From the NCBI RefSeq assembly GCF_003992255.1, contig NZ_RQVA01000011.1, positions 1 to 64,000 of the forward strand: 64,000 nt of DNA. The letters run 5' to 3'. Below, piece after piece: positions 16,849-25,610 of this stretch; the stretch's first letter is position 1, and the number at the start of each line of letters is the position of its first letter. The notes beneath the pieces were generated by a model. The model ran no database searches and had not been told where the DNA came from. It worked only from the letters and a program-made list of their open reading frames with translations. Both the position numbers and the translations under genes were made by a program. This DNA is from F0422 sp003992255 (lineage in GTDB: Bacteria; Bacillota; Negativicutes; Veillonellales; Veillonellaceae).

Positions 16849-19722
16849 ATGAATCAGATTTTCAAAGTTGTCTATAGCGCAGCAAAACAATGCTATGTAG
16901 TAACATCGGAATTTGCGAAGTCGAATGGTAAAAAAGCAGCAATCGTGGCAGCTGCGTTGGTATTAACAAGTGGCGTGGGTGCTGTGAATGCAGATGATGT
17001 AGAGTCACGGTTAACAGATTTAGAGTCTAATGTTCGTACAATTAATGCTACGATTTCTAATATTCAAAATACTGTAGATAGTACAAGTGATGTACAAGTA
17101 GCTGCGAATAAACAAAAATCTGAATCTAACGAAACAGCGATTAATGCACTAACACCAAAGGTAACGACTTTGGAAAGTAAGGTGCAAGCTTTAGAAACCG
17201 GATCTACTGCAGGTGGACAAGCTAATACAGAACGAGATGGTAAAATCCAAGCTAATACAGAAAAATCAAATGCGAATGAAGCGGCCATCAATGAGTTAAA
17301 ACCAAAAGTAGCAAAAAATACAGAAGACTTAGCTAAAGTAGATGGTAAAATCGATGGAGCTAGAGAAGCAGCTGTTACAGAAGCAGGTACAAAAGCAGAT
17401 GAAAAAGTAGCAGCATTAAAAACTGAATTAGAACCAAAAATTGAAAAGGCTAAAACAGATGCGATTGCTGATGCAGAAGGTAAATTAGCGACTGCAAAAA
17501 CAGACTTAGAAGGTAAAATTACTGCTGCAGAAGGTAAAATCACCGATGCCAAAACAGATTTAGAAGACAAAATCACTAAAGCAAAAGAAGCAGCGATTGC
17601 TGATGCAGATGGTAAATTAGGTACTGCAAAAACAGACATAGAAGGTAAAATTACTGCTGCAGAAGGTAAAATCACCGATGCTAAAACAGATTTAGAAGAT
17701 AAAATAAATAAAGCAAAAGAAGCAGCTATTGCCGATGCAGACGGTAAATTAGGTACTGCAAAAACAGACTTAGAAGGTAAAATTACTGCTGCAGAAGGTA
17801 AAATCACCGATGCTAAAACAGATTTAGAAGATAAAATCACTAAAGCAAAAGAAGCAGCGATTGCTGATGCAGATGGTAAATTAGGTACTGCAAAAACAGA
17901 CCTAGAAGGTAAAATTACTGCTGCAGAAGGTAAAATCACCGATGCAAAAACTGAATTAGAAGGCAAAATTAATGATGCGAAAGCAGCAGCTATTGCTGAT
18001 GCAGATGGTAAATTAGCTACTGCAAAAACAGAGTTAACAGGAAATATTGCGACAGCGAAAACAGAGGCTATTACAGAAGCAGGAACAAAAGCTGAAGAAA
18101 AAATTAATGAAGCAAAAACAGAGTTAACAGGAAATATTGCGACAGCGAAAACAGAAGCTATCACAGAAGCAGGAACAAAAGCTGTAGAAAAAATTAATGA
18201 AGCAAAAACAGAGCTAACAGGAAAAATTGATGATGCGAAAGCAGCAGCGATCGCTGATGCAGATGGTAAATTAGCAACAGCGAAGCAAGCTTTAGAAGCA
18301 AAAGATACAGAATTAACTAACAAAGTTACTGATCTAGAAGCTAAATATAACTCTGCCACTGATGTTAAAGCTGCTAATGATCGTTTTGAGAAACTTGAAG
18401 CTGCAGATAGAGAACATGATAAATCTATTTCTGGTATCAATAAAAGTATCTCAGATATAAATGGGGATATTAAAGATAATGCTGATGCTATTGATGCTAA
18501 TACAAAGGCCATCGATAAAAACACGGATGAAATTGATGAGGCTAAAAAACTCCTTGTAGCTCATGATACAAGACTCGGTGAACTGAAAACTGCTATTGAT
18601 GATACTGTTGATGATATTGCAGCTAATGCTGATGGTGTAAAAGATAATGCTGAAAAAATTCAATTACTTGGTCAAGGGTTAAAAGCAACTACAGAGGCTA
18701 TCAAAGACAATGCAGATAAAATTAAAGCTGCAGGAGAAGGCTTAAAAGCAGTTACAGAAGCCATTGGCGATTTAGACAAAAAAATCGATGAGGATACTAA
18801 AAAAGCCAAAGACGATGCAGTTACAGAAGCCGGCACAAAAGCTGATGAAAAGATCACTGCGGCAAAAACAGAATTAACAGGAAAAATCACAGAAGCTAAA
18901 GATACAGCAACAGCAGCAGACGCTAAAGCTACAAAAGCTCAAGAGTCAGCAAGTACAGCAGATGCTAAAGCAGTTGAAGCAAAAGCAGCAGCAAAAGCAG
19001 CAGATGATAAAGCAGTTGAAGCTAAAAACGCAGCAGCTGCAGCAGTTCAAGCCGCTACTGAAAAATCTGCAACAGCAAAAACTGAGGCAGTAACAGAAGC
19101 TGGCACAAAAGCTGAAGAAAAAATTAATGCAGCTAAAACAGAGTTAACAGGCAAAATCGATACAGCAAAAGATGAAGCTATTACAACAGCTGGTAAAAAT
19201 GCAGAAACAAAAATTGCAGCAGCTAAACAAGCACTAGAAACAAAATTCCAAGGATTAGACAATACTACTGTTAAGCTAGAAAAATACGATAAAGATATCG
19301 CAGCTCTTCAAGCTACTGAAAAAGCGCATGATGCACGTATCACTACAGTAGAAAAAGACGTAAAAGTAGTAGGTGCGAATGCAGCAGCCTTAGCAGCATT
19401 GAAACCGTTACAATACAACCCTGGTCAAACTACACAAATCATGGCAGGTGTGGGTACATATCGCGGACAAAGTGCAGTTGCATTAGGTGCTGCTCACTAT
19501 ACTAGTGAAAACTTGATGTACCATGCAGGGGTAAGTTTCGGCAACGGTAGTGGCACAATGGCTAATGCTGGTATTACTATTGGATTTGGTAGTGGTGAAA
19601 CTGCAAAAGCTGAGTCTCCTAAAGTAGTTCAATTACAAAGTGCAGTAGATCGTTTAACAGCTGAAAATGAACAAGTAAAAGCAGCATTAAATGATCTTTA
19701 TGCAAGATTACAAGCTAAATAA
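16849..19722 (+). CDS. Headless trimeric autotransporter adhesin (YadA anchor)
   Basis: 957 residues. The N-terminus is an extended signal peptide (ESPR type: NQIFKVVYSAAKQCYVV, hydrophobic core about 29-45, likely cleavage after VNA48). The long middle is an Ala/Lys/Asp/Glu-rich coiled-coil stalk with tandem repeats of 44 and 30 residues and no YadA head repeats. Residues about 845-922 form the YadA-type membrane anchor (AALAALKPLQYNPGQ to GITIGFG); about 35 residues of extra heptad-like sequence follow the barrel. ATG 16849 is chosen because AAAAGGAG is ten bases before it; ATG 16840 would be only one base away. Function: probably surface adhesion or fibre formation, as in other TAAs. Divergent from a PKMT-like methyltransferase. 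Confidence 0.9.
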   Translation: MNQIFKVVYSAAKQCYVVTSEFAKSNGKKAAIVAAALVLTSGVGAVNADDVESRLTDLESNVRTINATISNIQNTVDSTSDVQVAANKQKSESNETAINALTPKVTTLESKVQALETGSTAGGQANTERDGKIQANTEKSNANEAAINELKPKVAKNTEDLAKVDGKIDGAREAAVTEAGTKADEKVAALKTELEPKIEKAKTDAIADAEGKLATAKTDLEGKITAAEGKITDAKTDLEDKITKAKEAAIADADGKLGTAKTDIEGKITAAEGKITDAKTDLEDKINKAKEAAIADADGKLGTAKTDLEGKITAAEGKITDAKTDLEDKITKAKEAAIADADGKLGTAKTDLEGKITAAEGKITDAKTELEGKINDAKAAAIADADGKLATAKTELTGNIATAKTEAITEAGTKAEEKINEAKTELTGNIATAKTEAITEAGTKAVEKINEAKTELTGKIDDAKAAAIADADGKLATAKQALEAKDTELTNKVTDLEAKYNSATDVKAANDRFEKLEAADREHDKSISGINKSISDINGDIKDNADAIDANTKAIDKNTDEIDEAKKLLVAHDTRLGELKTAIDDTVDDIAANADGVKDNAEKIQLLGQGLKATTEAIKDNADKIKAAGEGLKAVTEAIGDLDKKIDEDTKKAKDDAVTEAGTKADEKITAAKTELTGKITEAKDTATAADAKATKAQESASTADAKAVEAKAAAKAADDKAVEAKNAAAAAVQAATEKSATAKTEAVTEAGTKAEEKINAAKTELTGKIDTAKDEAITTAGKNAETKIAAAKQALETKFQGLDNTTVKLEKYDKDIAALQATEKAHDARITTVEKDVKVVGANAAALAALKPLQYNPGQTTQIMAGVGTYRGQSAVALGAAHYTSENLMYHAGVSFGNGSGTMANAGITIGFGSGETAKAESPKVVQLQSAVDRLTAENEQVKAALNDLYARLQAK
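17487..18014 (+). repeat. Four tandem 132-bp repeats in the adhesin stalk
   Basis: Units start at 17487, 17619, 17751 and 17883; each encodes 44 residues beginning TAKTD(L/I)EGKITAAEGK. The first three to four units are nearly identical at DNA level, the last diverging in its second half. 44 is four times 11, which suits a hendecad coiled coil. Confidence 0.9.
18028..18207 (+). repeat. Two tandem 90-bp repeats in the adhesin stalk
   Basis: Units at 18028 and 18118 encode TELTGNIATAKTEAITEAGT followed by KAEEKINEAK (or KAVEKINEAK); a third, partial copy begins at 18208. 30 residues equals two 15-residue coiled-coil periods. Related segments recur near 18820 and 19080. Confidence 0.85.
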
Positions 19723-19791
19723 TTACATAGATTAGTGTATCCAGCATAAGGGTATTTCGATTCCTTATAGCGTATCATACTATCTCTCCAT

Positions 19792-19831
19792 ACAGTAGGT
19801 ATACTCTTTCGGGAGTATACCTACTGTTTTT
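19792..19831 (+). terminator. Terminator of the headless adhesin gene
   Basis: ACAGTAGGTATACTC and its exact complement (19813-19827) form a 15-bp stem with a TTTCGG loop, followed by T4-5. Confidence 0.9.
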
Positions 19832-20044
19832 CATTACTGTAGTAGAGGATACAGTACGTGTCGTTCCTAAGGACAATAAAAAGGCACCAATGCTATCTTT
19901 ATGTTGTTAGAAGGAAACATTTTATTGTTAGGTATGGAAGAAATGATGCAGGACTTTCAGAAGGATAGACGTTATGCACGGCATAGTGATAGATAGGAGT
20001 AGGATTATATATGTCAACCTTTCAGAATCAAAATAGGTTGCCTA
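19832..20044. other. Intergenic stretch before the ECF operon
   Basis: No convincing gene. A 31-codon frame (ATG 19901 to TAG 19996) reads LLEGNILLLGMEEMMQDFQK and onward, without a ribosome binding site; it may be the remnant of a gene. Otherwise nothing recognised. Confidence 0.4.
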
Positions 20045-20073
20045 TTGTATGAAAGCCCCCTACAAGGTATAAT
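20045..20073 (+). promoter_or_regulatory. Promoter of ecfA1-ecfA2-ecfT-truA
   Basis: TTGTAT (20045-20050), 17-base spacer, consensus TATAAT (20068-20073). Predicted start near 20080, about 50 bases before the first start codon. Confidence 0.8.
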
Positions 20074-20132
20074 GAAAGAGATTGTAATACGAAGTAACAA
20101 TTGTACTTACGTAGAGAGGAACGAGAATAAGA

Positions 20133-20975
20133 ATGAATGAAATTATGATCGCTACGGACCATATGAGTCATGTCTATCAAGATGAAATGGGCCGTGAGGT
20201 ACATGCCCTAAAGGATGTGAGTGTTCACATCAGGGAAGGGGAATTTGTCAGTATTATCGGAACCAATGGCAGTGGCAAGAGTACATTGGCCAAACATTTT
20301 AATGTATTGTTACAGCCTACATCTGGTACCGTTACCGTTTTAGGAATGGATACAAAAGATGAAAGCTTAATTTGGAATATTCGCCAGAATGTAGGGATGG
20401 TATTCCAAAATCCAGATAATCAAATCGTAGCGGCTATTGTAGAAGAAGATGTAGCCTTTGGACCAGAAAATTTAGGAGTACCAGCTCCAGAAATCCGTAA
20501 ACGTGTGGATGCTGCGCTGGCTTCTGTGAATATGTCGGAGTATGCTTTACATGGACCGCATTTATTATCGGGTGGACAAAAACAACGCATTGCCATTGCT
20601 GGCGTATTAGCTATGAAGCCGAAGTGCATTATTTTAGATGAACCGACGGCTATGCTAGATCCAAAGGGACGTAAAGAAGTAATGGATACGGTATATCGAC
20701 TCAATAAAGAGGAGGGGATTACCATTGTTTTCATTACCCACTTTATGGAAGAAGCGGCCTTAGCGGACCGTATCATTGTGATGAAACAAGGAGAAGTCAT
20801 TGATGAAGGGGCGCCGAAAGAAGTGTTTATGAATGTAGATACTTTAAAAGGGTTAGGCCTTGATGTACCTGTGCCATCAGAAATTGCGGTGCGGTTACAA
20901 GATAAAGGTATTGCTATGCCAAGTGGTATTACTACGAATGAAGAGTTAGGGGAGGCCTTATGTCAATTCAATTAG
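20133..20975 (+). CDS. ecfA1: ECF transporter ATPase EcfA1
   Basis: 280 residues. ABC ATPase with Walker A GTNGSGKST (43-51), Q-loop VGMVFQNPDNQIV, signature LLSGGQKQRIAIAG and Walker B CIILDEPTAMLD. Forms a heterodimer with EcfA2 that powers the shared EcfT and interchangeable S components for vitamin uptake. First gene of the operon; overlaps ecfA2 by 16 bases. The likely partners in this window are the S components at 32918 and 34989. Confidence 0.95.
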   Translation: MNEIMIATDHMSHVYQDEMGREVHALKDVSVHIREGEFVSIIGTNGSGKSTLAKHFNVLLQPTSGTVTVLGMDTKDESLIWNIRQNVGMVFQNPDNQIVAAIVEEDVAFGPENLGVPAPEIRKRVDAALASVNMSEYALHGPHLLSGGQKQRIAIAGVLAMKPKCIILDEPTAMLDPKGRKEVMDTVYRLNKEEGITIVFITHFMEEAALADRIIVMKQGEVIDEGAPKEVFMNVDTLKGLGLDVPVPSEIAVRLQDKGIAMPSGITTNEELGEALCQFN

Positions 20976-21829
20976 AACATGTCACCTACACCTATGGACA
21001 GGGAACTCCTTTTGAAAAAACAGCTTTACATGATATTAACTTGACCATCCATGAAGGAGAATTTGTAGGGATCATTGGTCATACAGGGTCCGGTAAATCG
21101 ACGTTGGTGCAACATTTAAATGGATTGTTACATCCTACGTCAGGGACTGTCACAGTGAATGGCGTTGACTTGGTGGGAAAAACAAAAGAAGTGAAAGAGA
21201 CTCGCCATCAAGTAGGGATGGTCTTTCAATATCCAGAGCATCAATTATTTGAAGAAACCATAGCTAAAGATATTGCCTTTGGGCCACGCAATTTAGGATA
21301 TGAGGATGCGGAAGTAGACCGTCGTGTGCGAGAAGCCATGGAATTTGTAGGTTTAGATTACGATACGTATGCAGATCGGTCACCTTTTCATTTATCGGGC
21401 GGACAAATGCGCCGTGTTGCCATTGCAGGTGTCATCGCTTTGGACCCATCCTATTTAATTCTTGATGAACCATCTGCGGGACTAGATCCATTTGGTCGAG
21501 AAGAAATTTTTGGAGAAATTATGAAATTACACAAGGAGAAAGGAATTACTGTGATCCTTGTGTCCCATAATATGGAAGATATTTCTCGTATGGCTAATCG
21601 TCTCATTGTGATGCATCAAGGGGAGGTGCTATTGGATGGGAATCCTATCGAGATTTTCCACAATGATCGAGAAGCATTGCAATCTGCGGGCGTCGATGTA
21701 CCGCCTCTGTCACAGACATTACAAGCCTTGGCAGATCGCCACATTCCGGTGAATATTGACCGTGTTCATGTACAAGAGGCAGTAGAGGATTTATATGCCT
21801 ATGTAAAGGAGGTGCGCCATGTTAAGTGA
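20960..21829 (+). CDS. ecfA2: ECF transporter ATPase EcfA2
   Basis: 289 residues, second ECF ATPase: Walker A GHTGSGKST (40-48), Q-loop MVFQYPEHQLFEE, signature HLSGGQMRRVAIAG, Walker B YLILDEPSAGLDP. Overlaps ecfA1 upstream (16 bases) and ecfT downstream (11 bases), so the three are translationally coupled. Confidence 0.95.
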   Translation: MSIQLEHVTYTYGQGTPFEKTALHDINLTIHEGEFVGIIGHTGSGKSTLVQHLNGLLHPTSGTVTVNGVDLVGKTKEVKETRHQVGMVFQYPEHQLFEETIAKDIAFGPRNLGYEDAEVDRRVREAMEFVGLDYDTYADRSPFHLSGGQMRRVAIAGVIALDPSYLILDEPSAGLDPFGREEIFGEIMKLHKEKGITVILVSHNMEDISRMANRLIVMHQGEVLLDGNPIEIFHNDREALQSAGVDVPPLSQTLQALADRHIPVNIDRVHVQEAVEDLYAYVKEVRHVK

Positions 21830-22625
21830 TATTACGATTGGACAGTACTTCCCAGGGAATTCCGTGCTGCATCGCATGGATCCACGGGCAAAAATCATGG
21901 CTACCATGCTCTTTATTATAGCTATCTTTTTTGCAGATAGTTTGGTAACGTACAGTATCGTAGCAGCCTTTACCTTTGGATGCATGGCTCTATCTCGGTT
22001 GCCACTGCGATTGATTTGGCTATCGATTAAGCCATTGTGGGTAATCATTGTATTTACGTTGGCGATTCATATCTTTACTACACCAGGGGAGTACCTATTC
22101 TCCTACGGTTGGCTTCATATTAGTCGCGAAGGTCTTAACTTAGGGGGCCTCATGGCAGCACGATTGATTTTCTTAATCGTCTTTTCCTCCTTGTTGACCT
22201 ATACAACGTCGCCGATTCGATTGACGGATGGCATTGAGCGATTGTTGAATCCTTGGAAACGCATTGGCGTGCCAGCTCATGAACTAGCGATGATGATGAC
22301 CATCGCTTTGCGCTTTATTCCTACATTATTAGAGGAAACAGATCGCATTATGAAAGCCCAAGAATCTCGTGGTGCAGACTTTACAACAGGGTCCTTGGTG
22401 AAACGGGCTAAGAATATGGTGCCTTTATTAGTGCCATTATTTATCAGCGCCTTTCGTAGAGCTGATGAGTTAGCGGTAGCTATGGAATCTCGTTGCTATC
22501 GTGGTGGCGAAGGTCGTACTCGTATGAAAGAGCTGAGCTATTCTAACTTGGATTTCTATGGCGTAGGAGCAGTGGTTGTAGTCAGTGTATTACTTGCCGT
22601 ATTGCGTTGGGGCTTTAGTATATGA
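21819..22625 (+). CDS. ecfT: ECF transporter transmembrane subunit EcfT
   Basis: 268 residues, several hydrophobic segments in the N-terminal half; the two coupling motifs with a central arginine are visible as QESRGADF and MESRCYRGG, which contact the ATPases. Inner-membrane scaffold of group II ECF transporters. Ends with a four-base overlap (ATGA) with truA. Confidence 0.95.
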   Translation: MLSDITIGQYFPGNSVLHRMDPRAKIMATMLFIIAIFFADSLVTYSIVAAFTFGCMALSRLPLRLIWLSIKPLWVIIVFTLAIHIFTTPGEYLFSYGWLHISREGLNLGGLMAARLIFLIVFSSLLTYTTSPIRLTDGIERLLNPWKRIGVPAHELAMMMTIALRFIPTLLEETDRIMKAQESRGADFTTGSLVKRAKNMVPLLVPLFISAFRRADELAVAMESRCYRGGEGRTRMKELSYSNLDFYGVGAVVVVSVLLAVLRWGFSI

Positions 22626-23413
22626 CAGAGGGTATGAGAACGATACAGCTTATCGTTGCCTATGATGGGACGGAGCTATGTGGATACCAACGGCAACAGA
22701 ATGGTCCCACCGTACAAGGCTATTTGGAAGAAGCCTTATCCAAAGTTTGTAATGAACCGATCACAATTTATGGTTCATCTCGTACCGATGCAGGAGTACA
22801 TGCGAGGGGACAAGTAGTGGCTTTCACCACGACGGGGAAGATTCCCGTCCACAATTTGATGCGCGCCCTCATCGCGCATATGCCGCCATACATTGTGGTT
22901 CGTGAGGCCAAGGAACTGCCATCAGATTGGACACCCCATCAGTATGTGAAAGGCAAAGAATATATCTACACCATTCATAATGATGCTGTTGTGGATCCTT
23001 TGCAACTGCGCTATGCCTACCATGTGCGAAAGCTTTTGGATATAGAAGCGATGGCACAAGCGGGGCGAGCATTGGAGGGAACCCATAATTTTAGTTCTTT
23101 CAAAGGGCACAATACAACGGTGCAAGATCCTGTCAAAACGATGTATGCTGTGAAAGTACAGCAGCAAGCTCATACTGTGCGTATTCATGTCATCGGCGAT
23201 GGATTTGTGTATCACATGGTGCGGAATATGGCCGGGTTCTTGGTGGATGTAGGCTTAGGTCGCTTTCACCCAGAGGATGTACCACGTATTATCGCCGGAG
23301 AGAGCCGACAGTTAATCGGTAAAACAGCGCCAGCACATGGTTTGTGTTTAGATACTGTATTTCTAGATACAGACAGTTTGGACGCCGCCGTGGCTAGATT
23401 CCATCATATATAA
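22622..23413 (+). CDS. truA: tRNA pseudouridine(38-40) synthase
   Basis: 263 residues. The catalytic aspartate lies in GSSRTDAGVHARGQ (around residue 57). Converts U38-U40 of the anticodon arm to pseudouridine. Its place after ecfT is standard in Firmicutes, where rplM-rpsI normally follow; here they do not. ATG 22622 overlaps the ecfT stop; an internal ATG at 22634 is an alternative start. Confidence 0.95.
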   Translation: MTEGMRTIQLIVAYDGTELCGYQRQQNGPTVQGYLEEALSKVCNEPITIYGSSRTDAGVHARGQVVAFTTTGKIPVHNLMRALIAHMPPYIVVREAKELPSDWTPHQYVKGKEYIYTIHNDAVVDPLQLRYAYHVRKLLDIEAMAQAGRALEGTHNFSSFKGHNTTVQDPVKTMYAVKVQQQAHTVRIHVIGDGFVYHMVRNMAGFLVDVGLGRFHPEDVPRIIAGESRQLIGKTAPAHGLCLDTVFLDTDSLDAAVARFHHI

Positions 23414-23552
23414 ATGAGTAGGCGAATTGTCTCTTCTATCCTGCATAGATAGAAGTAAGGTGTATAAAAATCCTATACCATATAGGTAGCAATAGTATAT
23501 AGTAGTAGATAGTAGAAGTGCTTAGCCATACGGTTAGGCAGAGGAGGTTATG

Positions 23553-23858
23553 ATGAAAGAAGACGGAATCCATACACATATTGCGATTAAAATGCCAGAG
23601 TATGTGATCGATGTAGATGCATTGGTCAATGATCCTGTGAATCGCCGTAAGTTGGCACGTTTCATTATGAAACGTCATTTAGACATGGATACAATCATTG
23701 ATGAATTTGTGGCAAATCCAGAGAACGAAGCGGAATTGATGCGCTTTGCTGCATCTGTGGTGTTCTCTAAAACAGGTCGAGATATGATGAATGAAATGAG
23801 CGATGATGTATTGCCATTATTCTTTGAAGAAGCCGTATACGAAGACGATTTATTATAA
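23553..23858 (+). CDS. Uncharacterised small acidic protein
   Basis: 101 residues, not recognised. It is predicted helical and acidic at the C-terminus (FFEEAVYEDDLL), without signal peptide or membrane segment. ATG 23553 (five bases after GAGGAGG) is preferred to ATG 23550. It has a strong ribosome binding site, its own terminator and coding character, so I regard it as a real gene. A short inverted repeat TTCTATC/GATAGAA precedes it (about 23433-23453). Confidence 0.7.
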   Translation: MKEDGIHTHIAIKMPEYVIDVDALVNDPVNRRKLARFIMKRHLDMDTIIDEFVANPENEAELMRFAASVVFSKTGRDMMNEMSDDVLPLFFEEAVYEDDLL

Positions 23859-23871
23859 GTAATAGGCATAT

Positions 23872-23915
23872 AAAAAAGAGGAACGTTGATGTTGTTTCAT
23901 CAACGTTCCTCTTTG
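23872..23915. terminator. Bidirectional terminator
   Basis: GAGGAACGTTGATG (23879-23892) and its complement (23899-23912), loop TTGTTT, flanked by A6 on the left and TTT on the right. Serves the small protein gene (+) and the purine permease (-). Confidence 0.9.
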
Positions 23916-23977
23916 TATTGGGGGGCGTATGTGACTACGTCCCTTTTGTATAGGTATTGTATGTTTACAGTTTATGA

Positions 23978-25348
23978 TTACTCGAACCAAATGTATTTAG
24001 CTAATACGATAGCACCTAATACATACATAAACCAGTGTACATCTTTATGACGTCCAGTGATGAACTTCATTAATGGATATACGATTAAACCTGCTGCTAC
24101 ACCATTCGCAATGCTGTATGTAAACGGCATTAATACAATCACTAGGTACGCAGGGAAACCTTCTGTCCAATCGGAGAAATCGATTTCACGAATAGCTTCC
24201 ATCATCAACGCACCTACTAAGATGAGTACAGGAGCTGTGGCTGCATTCGGTACTAAGGCAATAAGAGGAGCAAAGAATAAGCAAAGGATGAACATGATAC
24301 CGCAAGTCACAGCTGTCAAACCTGTGCGTCCACCAGCACCGACACCAGCAGCACTTTCAACGAAGGCTGTAATCGTACTGGAACCTAGCATAGCTCCGAA
24401 ACTAACGCCAAGGGAGTCTACAATCATAGCTTTACCAAGACCAGGGAATTCACCTTTTTTTGGATCTGCAATGCCTGCTTTAGAGGCCGTCGCAATCAAG
24501 GTACCCATAGAGTCAAACAATTCTACGAAGGTGAAAGAAAAAATAATCGTCACCAGGCCTACATGGAAGGCAGAGGCGATATCTAACTCCATAAAGGCTA
24601 CTTTACTGAAATCAGGAATGGCCATAATGCTCATAGAGTCTGGCAACGTAGCTACGCCAGTGGCATAGGCCAGGATAGATGTGACAATGACACCAATCAA
24701 TAGAGAGCCTGGTACACGGCGAGCCATCAAGGCGGCAGAGAAGAATAACCCGAATAAGGATAATAGTACTTCTGGATTGCCTAAGTTACCAAGTGTCAAT
24801 AATGTTTCAGAAGGAGCAGGAGCACCGTGTCCTTTCGCGCTGACAATATCATTTAACGTACCTGGTTGTAAAGATAAAGCGATGGTCATAAGGCCAGATA
24901 GTTTTAAACCGATGATACAAATGAATAAGCCAATCCCTACGGTAATGGCAATTTTTAATGATGTGGGAATTGCTTCGATGATGAGTTGACGAATTCTTGT
25001 TAATGTGAGCACAAGGAATACAAGACCGGATATGAATACGGCACCTAATGCTGTTTGCCAACTCAATCCCATACCGAGAACAACGGTAAATGAATAGAAT
25101 GCTAATAGACCAACGCCTGGTGCCAATGCAATTGGATAGTTGACAAACATGCCCATAGCGATTGTGACTAAACCACCACCTAAGGCTGTGGCAATTAATA
25201 CGGCATCTTTATCCATACCAGCTAAACTCAATAAGTTTGGCGCTAGCAATAGAATGTATGCCATGGTAATAAATGTGGTAAGCCCTGCAAGGACTTCCGT
25301 ACGGATCGTAGTATTTCGCTCTTTTAGTGCGAATAACCGTTCTAACAT
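23978..25348 (-). CDS. NCS2-family purine permease
   Basis: 456 residues, polytopic inner-membrane protein of the AzgA-like nucleobase:cation symporter-2 group (guanine/hypoxanthine/adenine uptake). The N-terminus MLERLFALKERNTTIRTEV and TTFITMAYI are typical. ATG 25348 is preferred because AGGAGG is correctly spaced; a longer frame to 25426 has no support. The segment APGVGLLAFYSF departs from the usual APGMGLNA(Y/F)F, so the exact substrate is uncertain. No purine riboswitch is visible upstream. Confidence 0.85.
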   Translation of the reverse strand: MLERLFALKERNTTIRTEVLAGLTTFITMAYILLLAPNLLSLAGMDKDAVLIATALGGGLVTIAMGMFVNYPIALAPGVGLLAFYSFTVVLGMGLSWQTALGAVFISGLVFLVLTLTRIRQLIIEAIPTSLKIAITVGIGLFICIIGLKLSGLMTIALSLQPGTLNDIVSAKGHGAPAPSETLLTLGNLGNPEVLLSLFGLFFSAALMARRVPGSLLIGVIVTSILAYATGVATLPDSMSIMAIPDFSKVAFMELDIASAFHVGLVTIIFSFTFVELFDSMGTLIATASKAGIADPKKGEFPGLGKAMIVDSLGVSFGAMLGSSTITAFVESAAGVGAGGRTGLTAVTCGIMFILCLFFAPLIALVPNAATAPVLILVGALMMEAIREIDFSDWTEGFPAYLVIVLMPFTYSIANGVAAGLIVYPLMKFITGRHKDVHWFMYVLGAIVLAKYIWFE

Positions 25349-25610
25349 GGTACCCCTCCTAGAAATAAACAATAGTACTCCCTTATTGTAGCACAGTACA
25401 CATGGATAATATAGAGGGGCTGGCAAAATTTATTCAAAAAAATTATAAAACTTTTATTTATAATAACTACAGATAATAAATAGATAATGAAAAGTTAACA
25501 AAGGCATATATAGAATTTGCGAGGTGTAAAAAACTTTATTTACAGTATTATATATTCATATAGCGGAGTGTATATATGCATTTTATGCATTATATATGCA
25601 GATTAATATA
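25349..25610. other. Intergenic region with palindromic repeats before rrf2
   Basis: Very AT-rich. Around 25573-25602 the hexamer ATGCAT occurs twice with TTT between, followed by another ATGCA; this clustered palindrome sits just upstream of the rrf2 promoter and is a candidate operator. Nothing else recognised. Confidence 0.45.

Noticed and set aside
17487..18207. Regular repeats considered as a CRISPR array
   Set aside because: Units are 132 and 90 bases, contiguous without spacers and in frame within a coding sequence.
17064..18524. Long minus-strand open frame (486 codons) inside the headless adhesin gene
   Set aside because: It is the antisense shadow of a repetitive Ala/Lys-rich coding sequence; it has no ribosome binding site, and its product is an artificial repeat of hydrophobic/Ser residues.
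19901..19996. 31-codon frame before the ECF operon as a real gene
   Set aside because: No ribosome binding site, no promoter of its own and no recognised family; noted only as a possible remnant.
24057..24989. Plus-strand frames opposite the purine permease
   Set aside because: Antisense shadows of a membrane protein gene, without ribosome binding site or recognisable product.
25349..25450. Purine riboswitch upstream of the purine permease
   Set aside because: No conserved TATA...three-way junction pattern was found in the minus-strand leader, and the leader is short.
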